From Sodalis ligni (GTDB lineage: Bacteria; Pseudomonadota; Gammaproteobacteria; Enterobacterales; Enterobacteriaceae): a stretch of DNA of 64,000 nucleotides. Position 1 is the first letter of the stretch. Every line of letters starts with the position of its first letter. Both the position numbers and the translations under genes were made by a program. A model generated the notes under the pieces. The model saw only the letters and a list, made by a program, of their open reading frames with translations, made no database searches and was not told the DNA's origin. Where the stretch lies: positions 1,116,337 to 1,180,336 of the forward strand of contig NZ_CP075169.1 in NCBI RefSeq assembly GCF_016865525.2, in the 5' to 3' direction. Shown in pieces: positions 33,342 through 45,538 of the stretch.

Positions 33342-33848
33342 ATTTTCAACCAGCAATTCATCCAGCTTATCCAGCAGCTTGCGGGTCACCGCTTCAAGCT
33401 GCTGTTTCTCTTCAGACGTCAACGTCGACCATAACGCCATTAGACTTTTATGCTGCGGCGGCAGCAGGCTGTTCAGGAATGCTTCCCCGGCGTCGGTGAG
33501 ATGCAGATGCAGGCAGCGGCGATCGCTTTCGCTCTCCTTGCGCTCAATCCAACCGCGTTTTTCCAGCTCGTCGGCGATACGGGTGGCATTGGTACGGGAG
33601 GATCCCAGCGCAGAGCTGAGTTCCGAAGGTTGTATGCTGAAATTGTCCTGGGACTCCAGAGTGAGCAGCGCCATAAACAGCGTTTCGTTTATTCCCTGGG
33701 CTTTCAGCATGCGATTGCGGTTTTCCAGCAGTTTTCCCTGCATATGCATGCACAGGCGGGTCAGCAAGATTTCCTGGAAAGGAAAACCGGCCCGCCGCTG
33801 GGCGCGCTGGGTCAACATATGCTCTATGGGCGTAAAGGAACTTTCCAT
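33330..33848 (-). CDS. mprA: MarR-family repressor MprA (EmrR)
   Basis: 172 residues from the ATG at 33848 ([18 protein letters not shown]), as in E. coli; the upstream open frame runs through the operator. The winged helix-turn-helix lies about residues 60-110 ([38 protein letters not shown] is split here only in sense). In E. coli it represses emrRAB, which encodes a drug efflux pump, and releases DNA on binding uncouplers such as CCCP. Here emrA and emrB do not follow: yfiF faces it. So it keeps the gene and operator without its usual pump nearby. Confidence 0.93.
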   Translation of the reverse strand: MESSFTPIEHMLTQRAQRRAGFPFQEILLTRLCMHMQGKLLENRNRMLKAQGINETLFMALLTLESQDNFSIQPSELSSALGSSRTNATRIADELEKRGWIERKESESDRRCLHLHLTDAGEAFLNSLLPPQHKSLMALWSTLTSEEKQQLEAVTRKLLDKLDELLVENNPA

Positions 33849-33862
33849 AATGATTATCACCT

Positions 33863-33892
33863 CATTAGTTACTGGAGGTATAGTAACTAATG
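33863..33892 (-). promoter_or_regulatory. Inverted repeat upstream of mprA (likely autoregulatory operator)
   Basis: Perfect 10-bp arms CATTAGTTAC and GTAACTAATG are separated by 10 bp. It ends 15 bases before the mprA start; AGGTGA, the ribosome binding site, lies just after it. MarR-type repressors commonly bind such dyads in their own promoter. Confidence 0.7.
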
Positions 33893-33950
33893 TAATCACT
33901 GGTGTATATATTTTCTACATAAAAAAATAAGCAGCCTATGTATAGCGCCA

Positions 33951-34289
33951 TCAGAACGGCAGAAATTTAAATACCAGTCCGTAACACAGCGCTCCGGCCA
34001 GGGTGGCGATTATGATGCTGCGGGTTCGATAAAACAGCGCTATCAGCACCGTGAATCCGGCCAGGGTGGGCACCAGCTTATGCGTGTCGCGCAGGACGTC
34101 CGGTACGCTTGAAACCACCAGCAGGGCGCAAATGGAGGCGATGCCGATACCGTCCAATATCCGGCCTATCCAGCGGCCTGGATAATGTTCGCCTTTGCCG
34201 GCGCCCGACCCCAGACGCAGGGGAAGATAGCGGAACAGATAATTGGCCAGGCCGACCACCAAACCGATAATGATGACGGTGTGACTCAT
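33951..34289 (-). CDS. ygaH: L-valine exporter subunit YgaH
   Basis: 112 residues, the small AzlD-like subunit with about four membrane segments. With YgaZ it exports L-valine in E. coli and related bacteria. AAGGAG precedes the ATG; the start overlaps the end of ygaZ by 4 bases. Gene order ygaZ-ygaH-mprA is that of E. coli. Confidence 0.92.
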   Translation of the reverse strand: MSHTVIIIGLVVGLANYLFRYLPLRLGSGAGKGEHYPGRWIGRILDGIGIASICALLVVSSVPDVLRDTHKLVPTLAGFTVLIALFYRTRSIIIATLAGALCYGLVFKFLPF

Positions 34290-35023
34290 CCGCGCTCCTT
34301 GGCGGCTGTTTTACCCGGAACGGCCAGGGCGGCCAGGCAGCCGCCGCCGATGCCCGCCAGTATCGCCATGGGGATCGACAGCAGCAGCAGGCCCGCCAGC
34401 GCTCCCGTCAAGGCGGCCGCCAGTACCGGCGCCTGGCGGCGCTGGAACGCCGCCAGCAGGAAACCGAGGAATAACGCCGGCAGCATAAAGGTCAATGCCG
34501 CTTCCAGCGCCGGGTAGGCATTCAGCGGACCGTTGCCGCACAGCGCGCCGGCGGCGGTGCCCAGCACCCAGGACCCCCACGAGCATGCCGCGACGCTTAG
34601 CATCCAGTTTTCCGACCAGCGCCGGTTGTCCTTGATTAATTTGGCGATGGCCGCGGCGAATACCTCGTCGGTCAGGCCAAAGGCCCATACGGCGGTTTTA
34701 CGCGGCGACAGGCCGCCCCGTATATGATGGCGCAGCGCCGGGCCATACAGCAGATGCCGCACATCCATGGCCATTACCGTTAACGCCGCGACCCAGATGG
34801 ATATGCCGGCGCTCAGCAGGGTGGTGATCACGAACTGGCTGGCGCCGGCGTAGATAATGCAGGAGAGGAAAATGCCTTCCAGCGGGGTGAAACCCAGTTT
34901 GACGGCGTTCATTCCAAAAGCGAACGCCACCGGCACATAACCGATAACGATGGGCAGGCTGTCAAAAACGCCCTCGCCGAATGTCGCCTTCGGCAGCGGC
35001 AGGGTGTCATGGGGATATTCCAT
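34286..35023 (-). CDS. ygaZ: L-valine exporter subunit YgaZ
   Basis: 245 residues, AzlC family, several membrane helices ([40 protein letters not shown]). Works with YgaH in the inner membrane. GGAGAGGACC lies upstream of the ATG. Confidence 0.93.
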   Translation of the reverse strand: MEYPHDTLPLPKATFGEGVFDSLPIVIGYVPVAFAFGMNAVKLGFTPLEGIFLSCIIYAGASQFVITTLLSAGISIWVAALTVMAMDVRHLLYGPALRHHIRGGLSPRKTAVWAFGLTDEVFAAAIAKLIKDNRRWSENWMLSVAACSWGSWVLGTAAGALCGNGPLNAYPALEAALTFMLPALFLGFLLAAFQRRQAPVLAAALTGALAGLLLLSIPMAILAGIGGGCLAALAVPGKTAAKERG

Positions 35024-35228
35024 ATACGCGGTCCTCTCCGTGCTTTATCCGCATCCCGGCGTGAGATTCACGGGAAAATCCGGATAGAAAATGGAAAAGA
35101 TTATTCCCGATCCGCGGCGAAAATACGAGGGGCGAACGTGCTGCCTGTCCGCCGGCCCACCCGCTATGGCATCGTCCATGCGCGCCTTCCAGCTCCTTGC
35201 CGTCGCTCAGGCTCTTAACCGGGTTTCG

Positions 35229-36223
35229 CTATTTTGCCGCGGCGGCGGTGCTTATCCAGCTGTCAAACAGTTCTTGATGAGCAGCAATCCAGCCATTGGC
35301 GTGCCGTTCGATATCTGCCGACGAAGCCTGTCCTTCGTGCATGCGAAGATTCTGTGCATTCACATCGGCGATGGGCAGCTTCATGATAGCAAACAGTTTC
35401 GCCGCGGCCGGATTGGCCTGCGCCCACTGCTTGTTGGCGACGATGCGCATACTGTTGACCGGAAAGCCGTAATCGGCGCCATTGGGAAGTTTGGTGCTGA
35501 GGGTTTTCTGCGGACCGGGCAGCGAAGAGAACGGCACCTGTAACCAGACCACGTCCCGGCCGGGCACCAACACATCGCTCACCCAGTATGGCGTCCAGGT
35601 ATAATAAAGAATCGGTTTTCCTTCTTTGAATCGGGCAATGGTGTCGGCGATGATCGCCGCATAATTTCCCTGGTTATGTTCGACCGTATCGCCCAGTCCA
35701 TAGGCTTTGATTTGATGGTTAATCACCGTCTCACAGCCCCAGCCCGGCGTGCAGCCGGCCAAATCGGCCTTGCCGTCGCCATTGGCATCAAACAGCGCGG
35801 CCAGTTTGGGATCTTTTAACTGGTCGATGGAGACAATGTGGTATTTGTCAGCGGTTTTTTTATCGATTAAATAGCCTTGGGCGGCGCCTTGCACATACTG
35901 GCCCTGGCGATAAAATTTATCCCCGCCCCCGGCGGCCTGGTATTGATGGGCAGGGGGCGGATCCCAGTCCACCGCCATAAAGGTGGCGTCGCCGGCGGCA
36001 ATAGACGTGTAAGCCACGTTATAATCCACCTCGCGTATGGGCTTGATATCGTAGCCCAGTTTTTCCAGGGCTTTATCCACCAGCAGGGTCTGAAACGTCT
36101 CTTCGGTCAGGGTACTTTGCAGCGGTTGCACCGCGATGCCTTTACCGGGCTGGCCGGCGGCAAAGAAGTCTGTGCGGCCATGGCCGCGGTGAACGTCAGT
36201 GCCCAAATCGTTTTATTTCCCAT
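35229..36223 (-). pseudogene. proX: Glycine betaine-binding protein ProX, frameshifted in the signal peptide
   Basis: The periplasmic receptor of the ProU osmoprotectant importer. ATG 36223 has AAGGA upstream and opens [19 protein letters not shown], a good signal peptide; the frame is then wrong. The mature part continues in the next frame as [20 protein letters not shown], matching E. coli ProX (LPGKGITVNPVQST) to the end at 35229. One base missing near 36166-36170 explains the break. The betaine-box residues appear intact ([12 protein letters not shown]). If the deletion is real, the receptor is not exported or made and ProU would be inactive. Confidence 0.82.
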
Positions 36224-36380
36224 GGGTAGTCCTTATCAAATAGTCAATAGGTGCAGCGAAATGCGCGGCATTCCGGCCCGGCATCGAAGCGGGAACGGGT
36301 CCGGAAGATCATCGCGATTTTATAACCTGCCCGGTGAGGGCAGGCCGTTAACAGAACGAGGCTATGCCATCCGCCGGTGC

Positions 36381-37586
36381 TTAAAGCGTCGGTTTTTTGA
36401 TGAAGGGCCGGGTGAGCAGACCTAACGGGCCGCCGGCATACCAACGGCCATGCACGCGGTTTCGGCTATCCCGCCCCATGGATTGCGTCAGCCGATCGAG
36501 GATAATGGCCAGGATCACGATGCCGGCGCCGCCGATGGTCGCCAGGCCCATGTCCAGCCGGCCGATGCCGCGCAGTACCATCTGGCCCAGTCCCCCTACC
36601 GCAATCATGGAGGCGATGACCACCATGGAGAGCGCCAGCATCAGCGTCTGGTTGATGCCGGCCATAATCGTGGGCAGCGCCAGCGGCAGCTGTACCTTGA
36701 ACAGCAGCTGGCCTGGGCTGGCGCCGAAAGATCCGGCGGCCTCCAGTAAATCCGCCGGCACCTGTTTGATACCCAGTATCGTCATGCGCACCACCGGCGG
36801 CAGCGCGAAGATAATGGTTACCACCACCCCCGGCACATTGCCGATGCCGAACAACATGACTATGGGTACCAGATAGACAAACGCCGGCGTGGTCTGCATA
36901 GCATCCAGCAAGGGCCGGATATAGCGGGCGGCCCTTTGGCTGCGGGCCAGCCAGATGCCCAAAGGCAGGCCTAAAACGATACAGAACAGCAGCGAGGTCA
37001 GCACCAGCGCCAGGGTGACCATGGCCTGTCCCCAGGCGCCGATGGCACCGATAATCGTCAGCGACGCCAGGGTGGCGACGCCCATGGCCGGGGTCGCTAT
37101 CTGCCAGGCCAGCAGGGCGAACAGCACGATGGCGATAGGCGCCGGCAGCGCCAGCAAAACATGCTGGAAGCCGCTCAGAATGAAATCCACCGGTACACGG
37201 ATGCCCTGGAAGAACGGGCGAAAATGCAGCACCAGCCAGTTAATACCAAAGGTTACCCAGCTATCCAAAGGGATGAGCGTATGGTGAAACGGATCCAGCA
37301 GCGTGAAATGCTCCGGCGCCGCGGCCGGTCCGCTGTTCAGCCAGTCGGCGCCCGGTTGGGCCAGAGGGTGGCCGGCCGCGGCGGAGTGGCCGGAGGCGGC
37401 GTTGTTCCATGCATCGGCGGGGGCATTCGCCCCGCCGGCCTGGGCGCTTTGCGCCGCCGTGTCCCCTTGGGGCAACGGCGCGCTGTTCCACGGATCGGCG
37501 GCAGGGGAAGGGGATGCGGCGCTCTGGACGCCGGTGGCGTTGGCCGATGAGGCGCCGGCCTCTGATGGGCTTGGTAATTTATTCAT
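36381..37586 (-). CDS. proW: Glycine betaine/proline ABC transporter permease ProW
   Basis: 401 residues (354 in E. coli). The excess is a low-complexity N-terminal tail of about 90 residues rich in Ala, Ser, Pro, Gly with repeated PADxWN. Then [20 protein letters not shown] and seven membrane segments follow; the EAA motif is [20 protein letters not shown]. Inner membrane subunit of ProU. The start overlaps proV by 8 bases. Confidence 0.95.
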   Translation of the reverse strand: MNKLPSPSEAGASSANATGVQSAASPSPAADPWNSAPLPQGDTAAQSAQAGGANAPADAWNNAASGHSAAAGHPLAQPGADWLNSGPAAAPEHFTLLDPFHHTLIPLDSWVTFGINWLVLHFRPFFQGIRVPVDFILSGFQHVLLALPAPIAIVLFALLAWQIATPAMGVATLASLTIIGAIGAWGQAMVTLALVLTSLLFCIVLGLPLGIWLARSQRAARYIRPLLDAMQTTPAFVYLVPIVMLFGIGNVPGVVVTIIFALPPVVRMTILGIKQVPADLLEAAGSFGASPGQLLFKVQLPLALPTIMAGINQTLMLALSMVVIASMIAVGGLGQMVLRGIGRLDMGLATIGGAGIVILAIILDRLTQSMGRDSRNRVHGRWYAGGPLGLLTRPFIKKPTL

Positions 37587-38781
37587 TGGTCGCTCCTTCC
37601 CGATCTAATGCTTGCAGCAACATGCCTTTGGAGATCACGCCGATATAGCGGTTTTCCTCACCTACCACCGGTACGGCACAGGGCGCCTGAGCCACGGTGG
37701 AGATCATCTCGTTTAACGGCGTATCGGCGGGTACCGGGATCGGACTGTCGAGCAAGGCCTGTTCCAGCGGCAGATTAGCGGCCAGGGCGGCCTTCAGTGA
37801 ATCCACCGACACCACGCCGATGAACTTTTGCCCGCGTTCCAACAGATAACCGAAGTCGCGATCCTCATCCTGCAAAAGCTTCAAGGCGGAGCGCGGGCCG
37901 AAGCCAGGGGTTTTGCGGATCAAGGTGACCGGGCGCCGCAAGGCGATATCCCGGGCATTAAAAACATGGCTGACATCCACGCCGCGAAAGAAGGTGCGGA
38001 CATAGTCATTGGCCGGGTTCTTCAGAATGTCCTCCGGCGTGCCCACCTGTACCACTTCGCCGCCCTGCATAATGGCAATGCGATCGCCGATGCGCATGGC
38101 TTCGTCGAGATCGTGGGAGATAAATACGATGGTGCGCTGGTGGCGGGCCTGCAGATTGATGAGCTCATCTTGCATCTCGGCCCGGATCAAGGGGTCAAGG
38201 GCCGAAAAGGCTTCGTCCATCAGCAGGATATCGGGGTTATTGGCCAGCGCCCGCGCCAGACCCACACGCTGGCGCATGCCGCCGGAGAGCTGGTCCGGCC
38301 AGGAAAACGCCTGCATCTCCAATCCCACCTGGGCCAATGCCTCTACGGCCTTGGTCCGGCGTTCGCCTGCGGATATGCCGGCCAGCATCATGCCGAAGGC
38401 GGTATTGTCCACCACGTTGAGGTGGGGCATCAGGGCGAAGGATTGGAATACCATGCTGATTTTCTTGCGCCGCACCTCGCGCATGGCTTTATCCGAGATC
38501 TTGGCGATATCGACGCCGTCAATCAGGACTTCGCCCCGGGTCGGTTCTATCAGACGATTGAGAAGGCGTACCAACGTGGATTTGCCGGAACCGGATAATC
38601 CCATGATGACGAATATCTCGCCTTCTTCAATGGCCAGAGAGGCATTTTTCACGCCCACCGTCAGACCGGTTTTTTCGAATATTTTATCTTTGTCGAGTCC
38701 CGTTTTCAGAAGCTTAAGCGCCCGTTCGGGATGGTCGCCGAATATTTTATACAGATTCTTAACTTCAAGTTTAACAGCCAT
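37579..38781 (-). CDS. proV: Glycine betaine/proline ABC transporter ATPase ProV
   Basis: 400 residues. Walker [10 protein letters not shown] (residue about 62), signature [15 protein letters not shown], Walker [13 protein letters not shown], His in [11 protein letters not shown]. The C-terminal 120 residues hold two CBS domains that sense ionic strength in related transporters. First gene of proVWX. The usual start ([21 protein letters not shown]) is kept. Confidence 0.96.
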   Translation of the reverse strand: MAVKLEVKNLYKIFGDHPERALKLLKTGLDKDKIFEKTGLTVGVKNASLAIEEGEIFVIMGLSGSGKSTLVRLLNRLIEPTRGEVLIDGVDIAKISDKAMREVRRKKISMVFQSFALMPHLNVVDNTAFGMMLAGISAGERRTKAVEALAQVGLEMQAFSWPDQLSGGMRQRVGLARALANNPDILLMDEAFSALDPLIRAEMQDELINLQARHQRTIVFISHDLDEAMRIGDRIAIMQGGEVVQVGTPEDILKNPANDYVRTFFRGVDVSHVFNARDIALRRPVTLIRKTPGFGPRSALKLLQDEDRDFGYLLERGQKFIGVVSVDSLKAALAANLPLEQALLDSPIPVPADTPLNEMISTVAQAPCAVPVVGEENRYIGVISKGMLLQALDREGATNE

Positions 38782-39186
38782 GCAATTATTATTTCCCTGT
38801 GTTGCTTATACTATTTTGATTAGCTCTGGTGCATATAAAAAGGTTGTATACCCTAACATACTGAGCTCATTAGACAACCCCTAATCGACCCTTGCATGCC
38901 ATATTCTACCGGCGGGGAAAACGCATTTCCTGCGATTTATCCAGCTATGACAGGCGTTTGATGGACTATTTCCGCCCTTGGATTCATTGCTGCCGTTTAT
39001 GGCGCAAGAGGGCTTATTTTGTCCTGGATGTTGAAAATAGCCCGTATGGTCAAGCTGATTTCTGCTTCAGGAAGAATGTTCAATGCGATTATTTTTTATA
39101 AAATTTTTAATGAAAAATAGGTATTTTAAGAAGAGGGTATATTGTTTTAGATCTATCGGAATTCACTATTTATTAAATGACCGTAG
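38782..39186. other. Intergenic region upstream of proV
   Basis: About 400 bp without a supported gene, AT-rich near proV. It must hold the proU promoter; I could not fix a -10/-35 pair with confidence. GGGA lies before the proV start. Confidence 0.5.
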
Positions 39187-39223
39187 AAAAGGGATATTAC
39201 CACCGTTACCAGGGTAATATCCC
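39187..39223 (-). terminator. Terminator of nrdHIEF
   Basis: On the minus strand an 11-bp perfect stem GGGATATTACC/GGTAATATCCC is followed by TTTT, 15 bases after the nrdF stop. Confidence 0.88.
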
Positions 39224-39237
39224 GCAGGGTATATATA

Positions 39238-40227
<990 letters not shown>

Positions 40228-42378
40228 TTACAGTGCGCAGGAGACGCAGCCGGCGACTTCCGTCCCCTCCAGCGCCAACTGACGGATGCGGATGTAATAC
40301 AGCGTCTTGATGCCTTTTTTCCAGGCATAGATCTGCGCCTTGTTGATATCCCGAGTGGTGGCGGTATCACGGAAAAACAGCGTCAGCGACAGGCCCTGAT
40401 CCACATGCCGCGTGGCGGCGGCGTAGGTGTCGATAATTTTTTCCGGCCCGATCTCATAGGCGTCCTGGAAATACTGCAGATTGTCGTTATCCATATAGGG
40501 GGCCGGATAATAGACCCGTCCGGTCTTGCCCTCCTTGCGGATCTCGATGGGAGACACGATGGGATGGATGCTGGAGGTGGAATGATTAATGTAAGAGATA
40601 GAGCCGGTGGGAGGCACCGCCTGCAAGTTTTGGTTATACAACCCGTGCGCCATCACCGAGTCACGCAGGGCCAGCCACTCCTCGCGGCCCGGCAGGGCGA
40701 TGCCGGCGCCGGCGAATAAACTTCTCACCCGTTCCGTTTGCGGTTGCCAAACCTGCTCCAGGTAAGGACGAAAGTACTCGCCGGAAGCATAACGGGAATC
40801 GCCGAAGCCGCTGAACGCCTTCCCCCGTTCAATGGCCAGCCGGTTGGAGGCCCGCAGGGCATGATAGGTCACGGTATAAAAATAGATATTGGTAAAATCC
40901 ACCCCTTCTTCGGAACCGTAGTAAATATGTTCCCGCGCCAGGTAGCCGTGCAGATTCATTTGCCCCAAACCGATGGCATGGGATTCGTCATTGCCTTTGA
41001 CAATGGAGGGAACGGAAGCGATCCGGCTCATGTCCGACACTGCGGTTAAGCCGCGCACGGCGGTTTCCACCGTATTGCTGAAATCCGGCGAATCCATGGT
41101 GCGGGCGATATTCAGCGAACCGAGGTTACAGGAAATATCCTTGCCCACCTCGCGGTAGCTTAAATCCTCATTGTAAAGCGTGGCGCTGTTCACCTGCAGG
41201 ATCTCCGAACAGAGGTTGCTCATATTGATCCGGCCGGCGATGGGGTTGGCGCGGTTAACCGTATCCTCGAAAACCATATAAGGATAACCGGATTCGAACT
41301 GGATCTCCGCCAGGGTCTGGAAAAACTGCCGGGCGTTGACGGCGGTTTTGCGGATGCGGCTGTCCGCCGCCATCTCATGGTATTTCTCGCTGATATTGAG
41401 CTGGGAAAATGGCGCGCCATAGACCCGTTCCACGTCATAGGGAGAAAACAGATACATCGGGCGGTTGTCACGCGCCAGTTCAAATGTGATATCGGGGATG
41501 ACCACGCCCAGGGACAGGGTTTTGATGCGGATTTTTTCATCGGCGTTTTCCCGCTTGGTATCGAGAAAGCGCATGATATCGGGGTGGTGGGCATGGAGAT
41601 AGACCGCGCCGGCGCCCTGGCGCGCCCCCAGCTGATTGGCATAGGAAAAGGCGTCTTCCAGCATTTTCATCACCGGGATCACTCCGGAAGACTGGTTTTC
41701 AATGCGTTTGATGGGCGCCCCCGCTTCCCGCAGGTTGGTGAGCATAAACGCCACGCCGCCGCCGCGTTTCGACAGCTGCAGCGCCGCATTGACCGAGCGG
41801 CCGATGGATTCCATATTGTCTTCGATGCGCAGCAGGAAACAGGAGACATATTCCCCGCGCTGCTGTTTGCCGCAGTTGAGAAAGGTCGGCGTGGCGGGCT
41901 GGAAGCGGCCGGTCATCATCTCTTCCATCAAGCGGACGGCCAGGGCGCCGTCGCCGGCGGCCAGGGTCAGCGCCACCATGCAGACCCGGTCTTCATAACG
42001 TTCGAGATAGTGCCGGCCGTCAAAGGTTTTCAGGGCATAACCGGTGTAGAACTTCAGGGCTCCCATAAAGGTCTGGAAACGGAAATGGTGCGCATCCGCC
42101 CGTTGGTACAGCTCGGCGATAAATCCAGCGGAGTAGGGCGCCAGTACTCCCGCTTCGTAATAACCTTCCGCCACCAGGGCGTCCAACCTGGCCGCGGGCG
42201 ACGGAAACCGCCGGCTGTTGGGGATGACATGCTGCTGTAGGTAGCAGTCTATGGCCTGGCGATCTTTATGGAATTGTATCTTGCCTTCCGAGTCATACAG
42301 ATTCAGCATGGCGTTTAAAGCATGATAATCCGCCAGTTCCGGACCGGGGCGGGTGATGTTCAGTTCTGTCGTTGCCAA
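40228..42378 (-). CDS. nrdE: Class Ib ribonucleotide reductase large subunit NrdE
   Basis: 716 residues. It reduces NDPs. Cysteines in VSCFLL, NLCSEI and the C-terminal CVSC tail form the redox relay that NrdH re-reduces. It lacks the N-terminal ATP cone of NrdA. The start overlaps nrdI by 19 bases. Confidence 0.96.
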   Translation of the reverse strand: MATTELNITRPGPELADYHALNAMLNLYDSEGKIQFHKDRQAIDCYLQQHVIPNSRRFPSPAARLDALVAEGYYEAGVLAPYSAGFIAELYQRADAHHFRFQTFMGALKFYTGYALKTFDGRHYLERYEDRVCMVALTLAAGDGALAVRLMEEMMTGRFQPATPTFLNCGKQQRGEYVSCFLLRIEDNMESIGRSVNAALQLSKRGGGVAFMLTNLREAGAPIKRIENQSSGVIPVMKMLEDAFSYANQLGARQGAGAVYLHAHHPDIMRFLDTKRENADEKIRIKTLSLGVVIPDITFELARDNRPMYLFSPYDVERVYGAPFSQLNISEKYHEMAADSRIRKTAVNARQFFQTLAEIQFESGYPYMVFEDTVNRANPIAGRINMSNLCSEILQVNSATLYNEDLSYREVGKDISCNLGSLNIARTMDSPDFSNTVETAVRGLTAVSDMSRIASVPSIVKGNDESHAIGLGQMNLHGYLAREHIYYGSEEGVDFTNIYFYTVTYHALRASNRLAIERGKAFSGFGDSRYASGEYFRPYLEQVWQPQTERVRSLFAGAGIALPGREEWLALRDSVMAHGLYNQNLQAVPPTGSISYINHSTSSIHPIVSPIEIRKEGKTGRVYYPAPYMDNDNLQYFQDAYEIGPEKIIDTYAAATRHVDQGLSLTLFFRDTATTRDINKAQIYAWKKGIKTLYYIRIRQLALEGTEVAGCVSCAL

Positions 42379-42761
42379 AATTCGGTCACTCCCTCACGTA
42401 CCTGCCGCACGTCTTCCGCTGTTCCCAGTAATTCGAAACGATAAAGAAAGGGAACCTGGCACTTTTTGGCGATGATGTCGCCCGCCAGACAGAACGCCGC
42501 GCCAAAATTCCGGTTACCGGCGCCGATGACGCCGCGCAGCCAGGAACGATTCGTTGCATCATTGAGAAAACGGATCACTTGGGGCGGTACCGCCCCGTGC
42601 CGGCTGCCGCCGCCATAGCTGGGAGTAATTAGGATATAGGGGCTATCCATCTGCAGCCGCTGCGACGTCGCCAGGGGAATCCGCACGCTGGGCAGGGAGA
42701 CCTTGCCGACAAAGCGGTGCGTATTCTCCGAGCTGCTGGAAAAATAAACCAGGGTGGCCAT
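42360..42761 (-). CDS. nrdI: Flavodoxin-like NrdI
   Basis: 133 residues. FMN-binding loop [13 protein letters not shown] at the N-terminus. It supplies superoxide for assembly of the NrdF Mn cofactor. Between nrdH (6 bp) and nrdE. Confidence 0.95.
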   Translation of the reverse strand: MATLVYFSSSSENTHRFVGKVSLPSVRIPLATSQRLQMDSPYILITPSYGGGSRHGAVPPQVIRFLNDATNRSWLRGVIGAGNRNFGAAFCLAGDIIAKKCQVPFLYRFELLGTAEDVRQVREGVTEFWQRQN

Positions 42762-42767
42762 AGCGGT

Positions 42768-43007
42768 TTACGACGCCATGGCCGCGGCGGCCAGACCGCT
42801 TATCTTGTCCGGCCTGAAGCCGCTCCAGCTGTCGCCGGCGGTTTCCACCACCGGCACCTGCTGGTAGCCCAGGGAACGGACATAATCCAGCGCCTGCCTA
42901 TCCTGCAGAATATCTACTTTCCGATATAGAAGGCCTTTGCTGTCCAAGGCGCGACAGGTGGCGTGACATTGAACGCAATCCGGTTTAGTGTAAATAGTAA
43001 TGCTCAT
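42768..43007 (-). CDS. nrdH: Glutaredoxin-like NrdH
   Basis: 79 residues with the motif YTKPDCVQCHATCRAL; the active pair CVQC is that of NrdH. Reduced by thioredoxin reductase, it is the electron donor to NrdE. First gene of the operon; AAGAGGT precedes the ATG. Confidence 0.95.
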   Translation of the reverse strand: MSITIYTKPDCVQCHATCRALDSKGLLYRKVDILQDRQALDYVRSLGYQQVPVVETAGDSWSGFRPDKISGLAAAAMAS

Positions 43008-43080
43008 GATTCGTATTTACCTCTTAAGTAACAATCCCAAGTGGAGTTGTGCGGCACGGGTAGTGGTGGAATCTGTCGTT

Positions 43081-43128
43081 AATACTATATGTAGATATTA
43101 TTTTTATCAACCACGCAATATATGGTGT
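43081..43128 (-). promoter_or_regulatory. Two NrdR boxes upstream of nrdH
   Basis: 16-bp sites ACGCAATATATGGTGT (43113-43128) and AATACTATATGTAGAT (43081-43096) are separated by 16 bp, the spacing that places two NrdR boxes on one DNA face. Both resemble the NrdR consensus with its central TATAT core. They lie 75-120 bases before the nrdH start. Confidence 0.72.
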
Positions 43129-43154
43129 TAATGCAGGGGGAGGCAAAGCGGCGA

Positions 43155-43372
43155 CATAAAAAAACCGCTCTTTGGCAAGAGCGGTGAGCTTATTGACAAA
43201 GTGCCCGGTCGGAACAGGCTGCCAGATCGTAAACACGCCGTGAATACATCCTTGTAGGCTCGATCCGCGCCATCCATGGCGCGGACGGTTTACTCTTCTG
43301 GCAGCCTGTCCCGCCTTATTGACTCCGAGTGCGTTTGTCAGCAGTCTGACCGCTCTTTGGCAAGAGCGGTCA
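43155..43372. repeat. Palindromic intergenic element with CTGGCAGCC ends and two CCGCTCTT hairpins
   Basis: AGGCTGCCAGA (about 43214) and TCTGGCAGCCT (about 43301) are inverted. Inside, CCGCGCCATCCATGGCGCGG is a perfect palindrome. On both sides lies the hairpin CCGCTCTTTGGCAAGAGCGG (43158-43177 and 43348-43367). The left one, followed by T7 on the minus strand, resembles a terminator. A segment similar to the CTGGCAGCCTGTCCCGACC part occurs again at 61569. No gene is seen here. Confidence 0.65.
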
Positions 43373-43424
43373 ATATTGCCTGGTCAGGAGGGGCAGCGGC
43401 CGGACACCCGGCCGGGCAGTAATT

Positions 43425-43739
43425 TTAACGGCGGGATAATAGCACGCCGAGGACTATGCCTACCGCGGTGGTGATGCCCAGGCTCTGCCAGGGTTTTTCA
43501 ACAACATAATTTTTGGTCTGAATAGCGGTATCGCGCGCATACTGGCCCAGACGGCTGGTGCCGTTCACGCGGGCACGGGCATCTTTCAATACGCCTTTGG
43601 CTTTGCTGCGCAACGCGTCCAGCTGTTCTTGCGTTGTTTTTTCGGAAGTGTTGAGCAATTCATCCAAAGTGTCGGCTAACAGAGAAACATCGTCTTTGAT
43701 ATCCCGTTGGATCCCGTCTTTTTCAGTATTCGTAAACAT
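43425..43739 (-). CDS. ygaM: YgaM, DUF883 (ElaB/YqjD-like) membrane-anchored protein
   Basis: 104 residues from the ATG at 43739, after GGGAGA. A helical, charged body (SLLADTLDELLNTSEKTTQE) precedes a C-terminal membrane segment (LGITTAVGIVLGVLLSRR). ElaB and YqjD bind ribosomes at the inner membrane in stationary phase; YgaM is their paralogue. In E. coli it also lies between nrdH and ygaC. Confidence 0.9.
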   Translation of the reverse strand: MFTNTEKDGIQRDIKDDVSLLADTLDELLNTSEKTTQEQLDALRSKAKGVLKDARARVNGTSRLGQYARDTAIQTKNYVVEKPWQSLGITTAVGIVLGVLLSRR

Positions 43740-44043
43740 GTGTTTCTCCCTTTCGGTTATTGAGTGATTTAACTTTAGTTCATTCAGGGGCTTCTTGCTG
43801 GCATGCCGGCGGTTTCGGGCTGGATTACACGATATAAAAACAAAATTCCAGCAGGGGACACGCAGGGGCCGGGATAGGCGAAACGGGCGGCCGGTCAAGC
43901 CTTTACAGGCGAAGCGGGGGAAAGGGAAAGGAAAAGTTTTCCGATTTTTGGAATATTCCGAAAAAGCGCCGGCCGACTACAGGCGAGCCCCTTTACTGAT
44001 TACATTACTGTGAAACTTCACCCGGACTAAAAGAGGACGAACC
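43740..44043. other. ygaM-ygaC divergent intergenic region
   Basis: About 300 bp with promoters presumed for both genes. The AT-rich stretch near 43990-44015 is before ygaC. I see no other feature. Confidence 0.5.
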
Positions 44044-44379
44044 ATGTATTTAAGACCCGATGAAGTCGCTCGCGTACTGGAAAACGCCGGTTTTGAAAGA
44101 GATTATATCACTCAACAATGCTACGGTTACCGCAAAGGTCATCATTATGTCTACGTTAACCGGGAAGCCAAAATGGGACGGACCGCCCTGGTGGTGCATC
44201 CTTCCCTGCGGGATAAAAGCAGCCTGTTTGCCGCACCGACCTCGCCGGTACGCTCCAGCGACAGCTACCGCGCTTTCCCCGCCGACCCTCAAGGGACGCC
44301 GGACAGCCATTACGGAATACCCCACGGCTTCAGTTCCCGCGCGTCGCTGCACCATTATTTGAAAAAGATGTTCAATTGA
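44044..44379 (+). CDS. ygaC: YgaC family protein (DUF2002)
   Basis: 111 residues. [17 protein letters not shown] and [19 protein letters not shown], and [11 protein letters not shown] near the end, match E. coli YgaC, a Fur-regulated protein of unknown function. AAGAGGACGAACC precedes the ATG. Its last 8 bases overlap the convergent effector gene. Confidence 0.92.
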   Translation: MYLRPDEVARVLENAGFERDYITQQCYGYRKGHHYVYVNREAKMGRTALVVHPSLRDKSSLFAAPTSPVRSSDSYRAFPADPQGTPDSHYGIPHGFSSRASLHHYLKKMFN

Positions 44380-45538
44380 GCGACTCATTAAGGGACCGCG
44401 CCATTATGGCATACAGCTCGGCGCGCCCATGGCGATTGAACAGGCGCTGCTCTTCAACGCTGTCGAGGTGGGTTGCGGAGAATTGTCCGGCAAAGCTTCT
44501 GAGCGTTTCCTTGGGGTAGGCTTTCCCAACCCGCGAAAGTGAATCTCCGGCAAGACTTTCCATAGCTTTAGCAACAAAAAGACCACAGGCGTTGGGTGCG
44601 TTTTCTTGTAAATTATCGTCGATAAATGTCACCTCTTGCTGCTGTCCGACCCCGCAGCGATGGGCAAGATCAACCAGGTAATTTTTCTCGTCGTTATTCA
44701 AATAATGCGAGCTGTCCAGGACGATCGCTTCTTTTTGCTCATCTGCGTTGATAAACCAGCCGAACAGAATCCAGTGGTCACGGAAAAGCAACGGAATAAA
44801 GCCGGCCGCGGGTTCCGAGGCGGATATGCCGTCGGAAGCATTATAGGCTCCGCCAAACGACATGCGCCGGGAGTCGGCATCAGGGGATTCCAGCGATAAG
44901 AGCACCCGTCTGTGGTTCCCATCAGTAACCTCACTCTGGGAAACGTTGGCGGCGGGATAGAATGTGAGGGTGCTATCGACCTCAAGCGCGTTGGCAAAAA
45001 CGTCTATTTCGGCTGAGGAAATGAATCGATTGGTTGCCAAAGCCGATTCAGCGGTATTCTCTTCCAATTCACTGACATAGTGTAAGAATATTGATGTATT
45101 CTGTAATTTACCAAAGAGTTCAGCCTGCTGTTCCGACCCGCTTTGGGCTTCGAAAGCGGCCATAAGCAACAATGAGGCAGGCAATTCCCATATGTCGGTG
45201 CTTTCACGCCGCGTGTTTTGGTTTCTTTGCTGAACCAGGGTAAAAAGCCGCAGGCTGTCTTTGCCTATCTGCTCTCTTAGCCGGGTATCGTCGGGTCCCT
45301 TGCCGCGATATAAATCGAAAAGACAATCTTCAGCCTCGGCCCCCCTCTCACTGGCTTCGCAGGCCAGGGTGAAGAGGTATTCAATACTTGCGGTATCGTT
45401 TCGTGTGGCCCGCTCCTTAAGTTCGTCAAGCAAACGGCGGTCTTCCGTGGGCCACCGATCGCAAAAGGAATTTTTTTCCGGATAATCAGACGGTATGCCC
45501 TTAGTATTTACCGGCGATGGTTGAATATCGAAGGCCAT
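44372..45538 (-). CDS. SseL/ElaD-like deubiquitinase (peptidase family C79), type III effector homologue
   Basis: 388 residues from the ATG at 45538, with AAAGGG 7 bases upstream. The C-terminal catalytic part has His255 ([11 protein letters not shown]), an Asp at 275 (IVLDSS) and Cys318 ([18 protein letters not shown]). The flanks, VTFIDDNLQ and [24 protein letters not shown], match SseL of Salmonella (VNFIEMNLQ; TLREFAENFLTLSVEEQALFN). The N-terminal [14 protein letters not shown] helical part also resembles SseL. SseL is injected by the SPI-2 system and removes ubiquitin from host proteins. No chaperone gene is adjacent. Secretion through a type III system is inferred. ElaD, a chromosomal homologue, is the alternative. 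Confidence 0.85.
   Translation of the reverse strand: MAFDIQPSPVNTKGIPSDYPEKNSFCDRWPTEDRRLLDELKERATRNDTASIEYLFTLACEASERGAEAEDCLFDLYRGKGPDDTRLREQIGKDSLRLFTLVQQRNQNTRRESTDIWELPASLLLMAAFEAQSGSEQQAELFGKLQNTSIFLHYVSELEENTAESALATNRFISSAEIDVFANALEVDSTLTFYPAANVSQSEVTDGNHRRVLLSLESPDADSRRMSFGGAYNASDGISASEPAAGFIPLLFRDHWILFGWFINADEQKEAIVLDSSHYLNNDEKNYLVDLAHRCGVGQQQEVTFIDDNLQENAPNACGLFVAKAMESLAGDSLSRVGKAYPKETLRSFAGQFSATHLDSVEEQRLFNRHGRAELYAIMARSLNESLN

Noticed and set aside
43024..43236. Minus-strand open frame of 70 codons before nrdH
   Set aside because: It crosses NrdR boxes and a palindromic repeat; a similar peptide arises at 61560 from the same repeat, so it is not a gene.
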